A stretch of DNA of 64,000 bases from Prochlorococcus sp. AG-412-P08 (GTDB taxonomy: Bacteria; Cyanobacteriota; Cyanobacteriia; PCC-6307; Cyanobiaceae): contig QCLI01000002.1 in assembly GCA_003214695.1 (NCBI GenBank), forward strand, positions 68,226 through 132,225, given 5' to 3'. The first letter of the stretch is position 1, and the number at the start of each line of letters is the position of its first letter. Below, piece by piece: positions 37,734 through 44,530 of the stretch. The notes below the pieces were generated by a model. That model was not told the DNA's origin. It did not search any database and was given only the letters and a program-made list of their open reading frames with translations. The translations under genes and the position numbers were made by a program.

Positions 37734-38297
37734 GTGGAAACTTCTAAGTTTGTTGAATTGAGTAAAGCTCAAAAAATAATTTTGTTGGCAGCCTCTTTGA
37801 TATTGGCACTGCTTTTATTTTTTGTAAGAAATGGGTTTAGTTCTGATCAATCGCTTGATCAGCTTGCTCGTAATTCGCTTAGGCCAGAGGTTGCATTAAA
37901 CAATGCTAGACCTACGATCCTTGAATTTTATGCAGATTGGTGCGAAGTATGCCAGGAAATGACACCATCTATGTATCATTTAAAAAGAGATTATCAGGAC
38001 AAAATTAATCTTGTGTTATTAAATGTGGATAATGATGAATGGCTAGATCTTATTGAAAAATATGATGTTAATGGTATACCGCAGTTAAATCTATTTGATG
38101 CTCATGGTAAAATTATAGGCAAGTCAATAGGATTCAAGTCACAAGGTCAAATTGATCAATTAGCATATTCCTTAGTCCACAATAAAGAATTACCTAATCT
38201 TCTTGAAGTCAAAGAAGGTAATTCTAGCAAAGTATCTTTTTCCCCTATCCTTGATAATACTTCTTCTACTAATGTAGGACCTAGAAGTCACTCCTGA
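37734..38297 (+). CDS. txlA: membrane-anchored thioredoxin-like protein (TxlA/HCF164 type)
   Basis: This 187-aa protein has one N-terminal membrane anchor (residues about 13-32, AQKIILLAASLILALLLFFV) and a thioredoxin domain with active site FYADWCEVCQEMTPS (WCxxC) and the cis-proline GIPQLNLFD. Its topology and order match cyanobacterial TxlA/plastid HCF164, which passes reducing power across the thylakoid membrane for cytochrome assembly. The start is GTG at 37734; no upstream ATG stays in frame. Its 3' end overlaps thyX by 10 bases in convergent orientation. Confidence 0.88.
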   Translation: METSKFVELSKAQKIILLAASLILALLLFFVRNGFSSDQSLDQLARNSLRPEVALNNARPTILEFYADWCEVCQEMTPSMYHLKRDYQDKINLVLLNVDNDEWLDLIEKYDVNGIPQLNLFDAHGKIIGKSIGFKSQGQIDQLAYSLVHNKELPNLLEVKEGNSSKVSFSPILDNTSSTNVGPRSHS

Positions 38298-38935
38298 CTT
38301 TTATTCCAATTAAGTGCTAAAGAAACAGTTGGGAACTGTTGTGAAAATATTTCCCTACACTGATTTGCAATAATTAAATGCTCTTTTTGTGTGCCGTGAC
38401 CTGAGCGTAAATTTATATAATGAATCCAAGATCTACATGAACCTGTCATGTAGACCCTTGTTGGAGTTGCAAGTGGAAGAATAAATCTTGCGCACTCTTT
38501 TGCAACTCCCTTTTCAAGCATTTCTTGATAAAGGTTTAATGCTTCTTTAAATTGAACTTCTATTCTTTGCTGAAAATCCTTAGAAACATCAGTTGGTAAA
38601 TTTGATATAGAATTCTGCCTATTTTTCTTATCTTGTCTTCTTAATTCTGGAATAGGTATTTCCCCAAGTTGAGTGCTATCAGCATATCTTTGAGAAAACT
38701 CTTGAAATGTAAATGATCTATGCCTTAGTATTTGAGCTGCTATACCTCTATTTGTTTCTATTTGAAGAGTCATATAAGCTTGTTCAAATACACTCCAGTG
38801 TTCGTTATTTATGCAGTATTGAATTAATTTCTTGAAGTCTTGATTATCTTGATTCTTTGGATTACTTACTCTGGCAATGTATGCCATCATTTTCTCCGCA
38901 TCTGGAGTCACTGTTACCAGATGTACATTATTCAT
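38288..38935 (-). CDS. thyX: flavin-dependent thymidylate synthase ThyX
   Basis: This 215-aa FAD-dependent enzyme makes dTMP from dUMP with methylenetetrahydrofolate and NADPH. The ThyX motif region RHRSFTFQEFSQRYAD (residues about 72-87) fits RHRxxSxxxxSxR, with threonine or phenylalanine variation at the centre. The conserved SWIHYINLRSGHGTQKEH stretch is near the C-terminus. It is 2 bases from dcd on the same strand and thus in an operon with the enzyme that supplies dUMP precursor. It overlaps the convergent txlA end. Confidence 0.95.
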   Translation of the reverse strand: MNNVHLVTVTPDAEKMMAYIARVSNPKNQDNQDFKKLIQYCINNEHWSVFEQAYMTLQIETNRGIAAQILRHRSFTFQEFSQRYADSTQLGEIPIPELRRQDKKNRQNSISNLPTDVSKDFQQRIEVQFKEALNLYQEMLEKGVAKECARFILPLATPTRVYMTGSCRSWIHYINLRSGHGTQKEHLIIANQCREIFSQQFPTVSLALNWNKSQE

Positions 38936-38937
38936 GA

Positions 38938-39531
38938 TTAAATTTTTGCGAGAGTAACTTTTTCTGGTTGGTTTTGATATTTCCCTTTCCTATCGCTATA
39001 TGTTGTCTCACAAGGATCTCCTTCAAAAAAGAGTAATTGACAGATGCCTTCATTTGCATATATACGACAATCTGCTCCAGAGCTATTGCTGAATTCAAGA
39101 GTTAAATGTCCTTCCCAACTTGCTTCAGCGGGAGTTGTGTTTACAATAATTCCCAATCTTGCATAGGTACTTTTGCCTAAGCAAACCACTGTAATATTTG
39201 ATGGAACCTTCATCTTTTCTAGTGCTACGCCTAGTCCATATGAATGAGCTGGAAGAATGAAATACTCACCATCTTGGTCTTTTTGGAGTGGAGTCGCTTC
39301 TAAATTCTTAGGGTTAAACTTCTTGGGATTCATAATTGTCCCAGGTACATGTCGGAAGATAAGAAACTCTCTTGCAGAAAGTCTTAGGTCGTATCCATAG
39401 GATGAACAGCCAAAACTTAAAACAGGCTTTTCTTTAGAACTTGGATCTAAATGCCTGACTAGATTTGCTTGGAAAGGCTTAAGCATTCCTGTTTCGGATT
39501 GTTGAATAATCCAGCGATCATTTTTGAGCAT
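38938..39531 (-). CDS. dcd: dCTP deaminase
   Basis: This 197-aa trimeric enzyme deaminates dCTP to dUTP, feeding dTMP synthesis through dUTPase and ThyX. Conserved pieces are SFGCSSYGYDLRLSAREFLI, the VCLGKSTYARLGIIVNTTPA active-site region with AEASWEGHLTLEFSN, and ICQLLFFEGD. The start codon shares a base with the upstream CobO-like gene's stop (TAATG), so translation is coupled. It forms a three-gene operon with the CobO-like gene and thyX. Confidence 0.95.
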   Translation of the reverse strand: MLKNDRWIIQQSETGMLKPFQANLVRHLDPSSKEKPVLSFGCSSYGYDLRLSAREFLIFRHVPGTIMNPKKFNPKNLEATPLQKDQDGEYFILPAHSYGLGVALEKMKVPSNITVVCLGKSTYARLGIIVNTTPAEASWEGHLTLEFSNSSGADCRIYANEGICQLLFFEGDPCETTYSDRKGKYQNQPEKVTLAKI

Positions 39532-40130
39532 TATTTAGAACACCTCAATTGAGTAATTTGATCAGCTATAGAAAAAACTTTACTGGGTATAGATGGCCCT
39601 GTGAGAATTACATCTATTGAGTCATGTCGATTCTCCAAGGTAGTTGTCAAATCTTCTTCAGTAATAAAGCCAAATTCAATAGCAAGACCTATTTCATCAA
39701 GTACTAGTTTATCTAATTCATTGTTCGCCAATTGCTTTTTACAGATTTCCCAAACTTCTTTTACTGCTTGATCATTTTTTATACATTCTTTTTGAGTAGT
39801 GTTGTTGGTTTGATGTTTGTTGATGCAACCATAGATGCTTGGCCTAACCCATTCTAATTTCCCACAAAGTCTTATTGCATTTTGAGGCCCTTGAGAAACA
39901 CCACCTTTTAGAAATTGGGCAATTAGTACGCGGCTACCTAAACCAGCAGAGCGTAGCGCTTCACTAAGTACCACTGAAAAACTTCCTCGGTAAGGAGAAG
40001 AATGCACTTGAAGTTGACCTTGGGAGGAAATAATTTTTAGCCTTGGTTGACTAGGTGCAGAATTAATAGGGCTTAAACCATATTTATTTCTTGAGCTGGA
40101 TTGAGTTGTTGGACTTGGGCTGGCTGTCAT
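39531..40130 (-). CDS. CobO/CobA-like P-loop-fold protein with degenerate Walker A
   Basis: This 199-aa protein has the overall pattern of cob(I)alamin adenosyltransferase (ATR of CobA/CobO type): LKIISSQGQLQVHSSPYRGS, RSAGLGSRVLIAQFLKGG, KLEWVRPSIYGCINKH, and LVLDEIGLAIEFGFITEEDL (Walker B-like with DE). The Walker A position reads HSSPYRGSFS instead of GNGKGKTT, so there is no P-loop lysine. Canonical ATP-dependent adenosylation is therefore doubtful. It is translationally coupled to dcd and heads the dcd-thyX operon. Its role could be regulatory or nucleotide-binding; true function is unknown. Confidence 0.78.
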   Translation of the reverse strand: MTASPSPTTQSSSRNKYGLSPINSAPSQPRLKIISSQGQLQVHSSPYRGSFSVVLSEALRSAGLGSRVLIAQFLKGGVSQGPQNAIRLCGKLEWVRPSIYGCINKHQTNNTTQKECIKNDQAVKEVWEICKKQLANNELDKLVLDEIGLAIEFGFITEEDLTTTLENRHDSIDVILTGPSIPSKVFSIADQITQLRCSK

Positions 40131-40382
40131 GAAAAGTTGGAAATCACTCTTGTGGACAATCTTGTTTAAACCTAGCGCCAGTATGTAGGTTCACAAGTGT
40201 TTTGACACTATCTATAGTGCCAATCTTTTCATGAATTCACCTTTTATTAATATGAACTAGCTATTGCGTAACGGTTCTGGTTGAAAAAGTGATGTAATAC
40301 GCTTGATTAAGTTGAAAAACGTCGTTTTTGCTACATGTAATTTTAGCTGTACTCCTTAATCTCCTTTCAATTGGTTTGCAAG

Positions 40383-41117
40383 ATGACAGCTAGCTCAAGC
40401 TCCTTCAGTCGTTCTCCCAACCAATCACTTGGGATGAACTCTCAGAGTCAGTTCAATGAGAAAACACCAATAAAAAAGACTCTCCTAGATGTTATTAGGG
40501 GACTAGATGGAGCTGCGAATGAGACTGTCGACAGGTCTAAAACAATTTTTTTCCCTGGAGACCCAGCTGAAAGAGTTTATTTGATCCGAAGAGGAGCTGT
40601 TCGCTTAACGAGAGTATATGAATCTGGCGAAGAAATAACTGTTGCTTTGTTAAGAGAGAATAGTCTTTTCGGTGTTCTTTCTCTATTGACTGGGCACAGA
40701 TCAGATCGTTTTTATCATGCAGTAGCGTTTACTAAGGTCGATATGACCTCAGCCCCGGCAGGCTCAGTGAGAAATGCCTTAGAAGGTGACAGTGGGGTTG
40801 GCCTTCTTCTTCTTCAAGGCTTATCGAGCAGAATCCTGCAAACGGAGACAATGATTGAGACTTTGACTCATAGGGATATGTCATCAAGATTGGTTAGCTT
40901 TTTACTTGTACTTTGCAGAGATTTTGGTATTCCAAGTGAAAAAGGAATTACTATCGATCTAAGGTTGTCGCATCAAGGAATAGCAGAAGCTATTGGGTCT
41001 ACGCGAGTGACAATAACTAGATTGCTAGGTGACTTGCGGAATTTAGGTTTGCTGCAGATCGATAGAAAGAAAATAACAGTTTTTGATCCAATTGCTCTTG
41101 CAAAACGCTTTAACTAA
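40383..41117 (+). CDS. ntcA: global nitrogen regulator NtcA (CRP/FNR family)
   Basis: NtcA activates nitrogen-assimilation genes in response to 2-oxoglutarate. The N-terminal cyclic-nucleotide-like effector domain includes [22 protein letters not shown] and the C-helix [20 protein letters not shown]. The C-terminal winged helix contains [24 protein letters not shown], the recognition helix typical of NtcA. I use ATG 40383 ([12 protein letters not shown], about 244 aa), not the TTG at 40371. The N-terminus before the core is about 30 residues of Ser/Asn-rich extension. It is divergent from the CobO-like gene across a 252-base spacer. Confidence 0.97.
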   Translation: MTASSSSFSRSPNQSLGMNSQSQFNEKTPIKKTLLDVIRGLDGAANETVDRSKTIFFPGDPAERVYLIRRGAVRLTRVYESGEEITVALLRENSLFGVLSLLTGHRSDRFYHAVAFTKVDMTSAPAGSVRNALEGDSGVGLLLLQGLSSRILQTETMIETLTHRDMSSRLVSFLLVLCRDFGIPSEKGITIDLRLSHQGIAEAIGSTRVTITRLLGDLRNLGLLQIDRKKITVFDPIALAKRFN

Positions 41118-41173
41118 TAATCTTTTCTTTGAGTAGTAAGTTACTCTAAGTTCCTTAATTAATACTTTCTGAA

Positions 41174-42145
41174 GTGGCAGGTTGGTTGCTTATTATTGTT
41201 TTGCTTCTTCTAGGAGGTACTCTCTCAACACTTGGAGATTTGCTTGGTAGTCGAATAGGCAAGGCTAGACTCAGCGTATTTAAACTAAGACCCCGTAGAA
41301 CTGCTGTTTTAATAACAATATTAACTGGCAGTTTAATAAGTGCTATTTCATTAAGCCTGATGCTTTTGGTTAGCAGAGAGCTGAGAGTTGGTTTGTTTGA
41401 GCTAGATGATATTCAAGCGAAACTAAAAGAGAGCAAACAGGCCTTAGTACCTTTAAAAAAACAAAGGGAAACTCTTGAGTTGAAGATTAAGAAGGCTGAA
41501 AAAGATCTAGTAAAACTTGGAAAAGATTTGTTTGCTTTTCGCCAGGGAGAAGTAGTAATTGCTAGTGGCCAAAGCCTTGGAATTTTCCCAGTTAAGTTGG
41601 ATAATAAATCAAATGCAAAAGAAGAGATAGAAAATTTACTAGCTCAAGCAAATTTCAATGCATTTATTAGAGTCCAACCAGGAAACACTCCTGTTTCTAG
41701 AATAGTTTTAGTCAGAAGAGATCATATTGAGCGTTTGGAGGAACAGATTTCTGATAAGCGTGAATGGGTCATAAATATTCGTTCTGCAAGTAATGTTTTA
41801 TTAGGTGAGGGTTTTTTATATGCTTTCCCTGTAGCACTTCCTGATAAAAATATTGTTCGTAAAGGTGAAGTGATAGCAAGTTTAAATATTAGGAATATTA
41901 AGCTCACTAGAGACTTTCTTAGAAAGCAAATTAAGATTTTACTTGCGTCGACCCTGGCTGAAGTTAAAACGAGGGGGTCTTTCGCTACAGAAATTAAAGT
42001 TGATTCAAACTCTATTCAGAAACTCTTTGATCAATTAGAGTTTAAAAAGGAGAGTATTTTAAAACTAGATGCTATTTCTACAAGTACAAGTGATACTGCA
42101 GACAAAGTTGCTGTAAGGCTAAGAGTAACTAAACAACCTATATAG
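41174..42145 (+). CDS. DUF3084-family membrane and coiled-coil protein
   Basis: This 323-aa protein has two N-terminal membrane helices (residues about 3-20, WLLIIVLLLLGGTLSTLGD, and 45-66, VLITILTGSLISAISLSL) separated by the conserved GSRIGKARLSVFKLRPRRTA. A coiled coil follows (about 78-125, KESKQALVPLKKQRETLELK), then a soluble C-terminal domain. It matches the cyanobacterial DUF3084 layout; function is unknown. The start is GTG at 41174. It is followed after 17 bases by the YqgF-like gene. Confidence 0.85.
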   Translation: MAGWLLIIVLLLLGGTLSTLGDLLGSRIGKARLSVFKLRPRRTAVLITILTGSLISAISLSLMLLVSRELRVGLFELDDIQAKLKESKQALVPLKKQRETLELKIKKAEKDLVKLGKDLFAFRQGEVVIASGQSLGIFPVKLDNKSNAKEEIENLLAQANFNAFIRVQPGNTPVSRIVLVRRDHIERLEEQISDKREWVINIRSASNVLLGEGFLYAFPVALPDKNIVRKGEVIASLNIRNIKLTRDFLRKQIKILLASTLAEVKTRGSFATEIKVDSNSIQKLFDQLEFKKESILKLDAISTSTSDTADKVAVRLRVTKQPI

Positions 42146-42162
42146 ATAATAATAATTATTCT

Positions 42163-42600
42163 ATGAAAAAGGTAATTGCAATTGACCCAGGGCATAAGAA
42201 ATGTGGATTACTATTAGCAGATGTAGAGTGCTCTTTGGTTATAGATGGGAAAATATCTTTAAATTCATCTGTTATTAATTTAATCAACTATTGGAGAGAA
42301 AACCATTCAGTTGAATTAATTTTGCTTGGAAATGGTACAACCAGCAATTATTGGCAGTCTGAACTGCTTGCCGCAAATATTTCTCCTATCCAACTTGTTG
42401 ATGAAAAAATGACAACACTTAGAGCAAGAGAAAGGTATTTGGAAATATTTCCACCAGAGTTTCTCATTAAGCTTATTCCAAAGGGGTTGATTTTACCGCC
42501 AAAAAATTTAGATGTAATTGTTTCTTTAATTCTAATAGAAGATTATTTTCAGGTTAAACTTCGATGGTCAAAATCTATTGAACTTAAAATTTGGACCTGA
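42163..42600 (+). CDS. YqgF/RuvX-like RNase-H-fold protein
   Basis: This 145-aa protein begins with the YqgF-type first strand VIAIDPGHKKCGLLLAD, where the aspartate is the presumed metal ligand. It continues with ELILLGNGTTSNYW and VDEKMTTLRARERYLEIFPP, a pattern seen in a cyanobacterial branch of the RuvC/YqgF superfamily. YqgF trims 16S rRNA precursors in E. coli; whether this divergent branch does so is not known. The last 17 bases overlap the convergent DUF3146-like gene. It follows DUF3084 closely and is probably co-transcribed. Confidence 0.78.
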   Translation: MKKVIAIDPGHKKCGLLLADVECSLVIDGKISLNSSVINLINYWRENHSVELILLGNGTTSNYWQSELLAANISPIQLVDEKMTTLRARERYLEIFPPEFLIKLIPKGLILPPKNLDVIVSLILIEDYFQVKLRWSKSIELKIWT

Positions 42601-42841
42601 CTGTAAAATGATACGTGCCTCCAGGCTCAAGAGAATAATCAGCTTTAATTAAAAAACGAAGCAGGGCATCTTGGATCAGAGCTCTCCCAAGAGGAGGCTC
42701 TACTAATAATTGACCATTGCTAAATTGCCAATTGAATTGCCAATTAAAGTCACCTGCAGAAACTTCGCCTTCAATAGATTTACTAGCAAAGCTTTGTCTT
42801 AAGATTCTTATGTTCGCTGTAGTTGTAGGTTTTTTTTTCAT
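42584..42841 (-). CDS. DUF3146-like small protein
   Basis: This 85-aa soluble protein has predicted beta strands: SIEGEVSAGDFNWQFNWQFS, then the strongly conserved-looking LLVEPPLGRALIQDALLRFL and SLEPGGTYHFTVRS. This matches the cyanobacterial DUF3146 family from memory. Function is unknown. The repeated NWQF arises from a 12-base tandem repeat, though homologues also alternate W-x-F there. It lies 4 bases from pth on the same strand and its 3' end overlaps the YqgF-like gene. Confidence 0.8.
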   Translation of the reverse strand: MKKKPTTTANIRILRQSFASKSIEGEVSAGDFNWQFNWQFSNGQLLVEPPLGRALIQDALLRFLIKADYSLEPGGTYHFTVRSKF

Positions 42842-42845
42842 AAGT

Positions 42846-43469
42846 TTAGATATTTATTTCTTTTGTGTCGACTTCAGATGAATTTATAAAAGTTACACCT
42901 TGTTTTAAGCCAAATGCTTCGATTATTTCCAAGCCTTTAATGACTTTATCTAAAACAATATCCACTGTGGAATGCTCTTCTTTTGTAAATCTTCCAAGAA
43001 CATGACGCACTGTTTTGTCTTTTCGTTCATGAGCTGTGTCAGATGGAGGTCCAATGCCGATTCTTAATCTACAAAAATCTTTTCTTCCTAATTCAGAAAT
43101 TATACTTTTTAGACCATTGTGACCGCCAGAACTTCCTTCTTCCCTAAATCTTAGTTTCCCTAATGGTAAGTCCATATCATCAACAATGATAAGAATTTGA
43201 TTTATGTTTAGATCAAACCATTGCATTGCCGCATTAATCGATCGACCACTTTCATTCATATATGTAGTTGGCATTAACAATCTTCTTTTTTTTAAACCAT
43301 TATGTATATCAGCTAGTTGCCCATAAAGCTTGCTATTTAGCCTGAAAGATGCCGAAGCTTGAAAAGCAAGCCTTTGGATTGCCATAAATCCAATATTGTG
43401 ACGCGTGCTTTCATATTTTGAACCTGGGTTGCCCAGGCCAACTAATAACTGGAAATCACCCGAACTCAT
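42846..43469 (-). CDS. pth: peptidyl-tRNA hydrolase
   Basis: This 207-aa enzyme recycles tRNA from prematurely released peptidyl-tRNA. Motifs: LLVGLGNPGSKYESTRHNIG (catalytic His about residue 25), LLMPTTYMNESGRSI (Asn/Met site) and IIVDDMDLPLGKLRFREEG, then SSGGHNGLKSI. Length is typical. It sits in a minus-strand run tatA-pth-DUF3146 with gaps of 28 and 4 bases, suggesting co-transcription. Confidence 0.96.
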   Translation of the reverse strand: MSSGDFQLLVGLGNPGSKYESTRHNIGFMAIQRLAFQASASFRLNSKLYGQLADIHNGLKKRRLLMPTTYMNESGRSINAAMQWFDLNINQILIIVDDMDLPLGKLRFREEGSSGGHNGLKSIISELGRKDFCRLRIGIGPPSDTAHERKDKTVRHVLGRFTKEEHSTVDIVLDKVIKGLEIIEAFGLKQGVTFINSSEVDTKEINI

Positions 43470-43497
43470 TTAGGACGCTTGAATAGAATTACTGCAA

Positions 43498-43749
43498 TTA
43501 TATTTTTTTATTTTGCACAGTGGAATCGTTCTGAGCTTTTAGCTCAGAACGAATTTCACTATCAACATCATCTGCATTAGTTACTGCTTTTTGGAATTCA
43601 CTTTCAAACTCAGAAGATGCTTTCTGCAGTGTTTTAAGTGTCTTTCCAAGATTTCTTCCAATTTCAGGAAGTTTCTTGGGTCCAAAAATTACCAAAGCAA
43701 GTGCTGCTATGACTGCTATTTCAGGCAGCCCTACTCCAAAGATGTTCAT
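43498..43749 (-). CDS. tatA: Sec-independent translocase protein TatA/E
   Basis: This 83-aa protein has one N-terminal transmembrane helix (residues about 7-20, GLPEIAVIAALALVIFGPKK), the FGP hinge, the amphipathic helix LPEIGRNLGKTLKTLQKASS and an acidic soluble tail. It forms the Tat pore that exports folded proteins across the thylakoid and plasma membranes. The sequence cannot distinguish TatA from TatB; the short length favours TatA. It lies 31 bases downstream of psbH on the same strand. Confidence 0.92.
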   Translation of the reverse strand: MNIFGVGLPEIAVIAALALVIFGPKKLPEIGRNLGKTLKTLQKASSEFESEFQKAVTNADDVDSEIRSELKAQNDSTVQNKKI

Positions 43750-43780
43750 TAGCTAACAGCTTGAGCCAGATAGTAATGAC

Positions 43781-43984
43781 TCAGTTGACTCCGTTCCAGT
43801 CAACTGAGAATCCTTGTAGTAAAAGTGATTGATTGTAAATTTGCAGCATGATCACTAGGAAAACTAGCAGCAATACTCCGACGAGAGCCATTACGGGGAC
43901 TGCTCCCCAGCCTGCTACAACTTTGCCCTGACCTGAATTGCCAATTGATTTAAGGAGTGAGCCCAGAGGGGTTTTTTGTCCCAT
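43781..43984 (-). CDS. psbH: photosystem II protein PsbH
   Basis: This 67-aa single-pass PSII subunit is needed for stable QA-QB electron flow. The sequence [19 protein letters not shown], then [20 protein letters not shown] and [20 protein letters not shown], is unmistakable, with one helix at about residues 27-50. The plant phospho-threonine extension is absent, as in all cyanobacteria. It is divergently arranged from psbN (86 bases apart), a conserved gene order, and followed by tatA. Confidence 0.98.
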   Translation of the reverse strand: MGQKTPLGSLLKSIGNSGQGKVVAGWGAVPVMALVGVLLLVFLVIMLQIYNQSLLLQGFSVDWNGVN

Positions 43985-44070
43985 TTTTAGTTTCGAGCCT
44001 CAGTTAATGAATAATTTTGGATATTGTATGTGAAATACCCTCTAAGGTTGACAACCTGTAGAAAGATTTG

Positions 44071-44211
44071 ATGCAAACTTCATCTCCCGCACTTTCAATA
44101 GCTGTAACTCTCCTGGTCGTTTTGTTGGGGTTAACTGGTTTTGGAGTCTATACAGCCTTTGGCCCGCCTGCAAGGAGCCTTGAGGACCCTTGGGATGATC
44201 ATGACGATTAG
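44071..44211 (+). CDS. psbN: PsbN, PSII assembly factor (too short for the ORF track)
   Basis: This 46-aa protein (MQTSSPALSIAVTLLVVLLG, then LTGFGVYTAFGPPARSLEDP) has one hydrophobic helix at residues 8-28 followed by the PsbN signature FGPPxxxLxDPxDDHDD. It is required for PSII reaction-centre assembly, not as a stable subunit. ATG at 44071 and TAG at 44209-44211 were read directly from the sequence. Its position opposite psbH is the classic cyanobacterial and plastid arrangement. Confidence 0.96.
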   Translation: MQTSSPALSIAVTLLVVLLGLTGFGVYTAFGPPARSLEDPWDDHDD

Positions 44212-44339
44212 AGCCCTGATGAAAATCTTATTATTAAGTTAAACAGCATAGAAACATTTCAATCCAAGGTAATAATTGGGCCATTTTGGGTGCAACTACC
44301 CATAAGATACATTTGTTTCCATAGTCAAATTAGCTAGTC

Positions 44340-44468
44340 ATGCTTGCCTTAAAGATTTCCGTATACACGGTCGTCTTCTTTTTTGTTGGTGTTTTCCTCT
44401 TTGGTTTCTTGGCTAGTGACCCAACAAGAACCCCAGCCAGAAAGGATTTAGAAAGCCCTCAAGACTAA
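44340..44468 (+). CDS. psbI: photosystem II reaction-centre protein PsbI (too short for the ORF track)
   Basis: This 42-aa protein ([20 protein letters not shown], then [20 protein letters not shown]) matches PsbI: one transmembrane helix at residues 5-24 and the conserved FGFLxxDPxRxPxRKD end. It binds next to D1 and chlorophyll Z in PSII. ATG at 44340 and TAA at 44466-44468 were read directly. It is 128 bases downstream of psbN and 62 upstream of the LptD-like gene. Confidence 0.96.
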   Translation: MLALKISVYTVVFFFVGVFLFGFLASDPTRTPARKDLESPQD

Positions 44469-44530
44469 TTAATTAGTCTTGCTCCTTCGATCCAACTAAA
44501 TTGATATTGGTTTAATTTAAGCCAGTATCA

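Noticed and set aside
40337-40352. GTA-N10-TAC in front of ntcA as an autoregulatory NtcA box
   Set aside because: The spacer is 10 instead of 8 bases, and the nearest -10-like TAATCT is only 4 bases away, not about 22. I could not find an exact GTA-N8-TAC in this spacer.
42723-42746. 12-base tandem repeat (AATTGCCAATTG) inside the DUF3146-like gene, as a recent expansion
   Set aside because: It encodes NWQFNWQF, and homologues, as I recall them, also alternate W-x-F in this strand, so the repeat can be explained by protein constraint.
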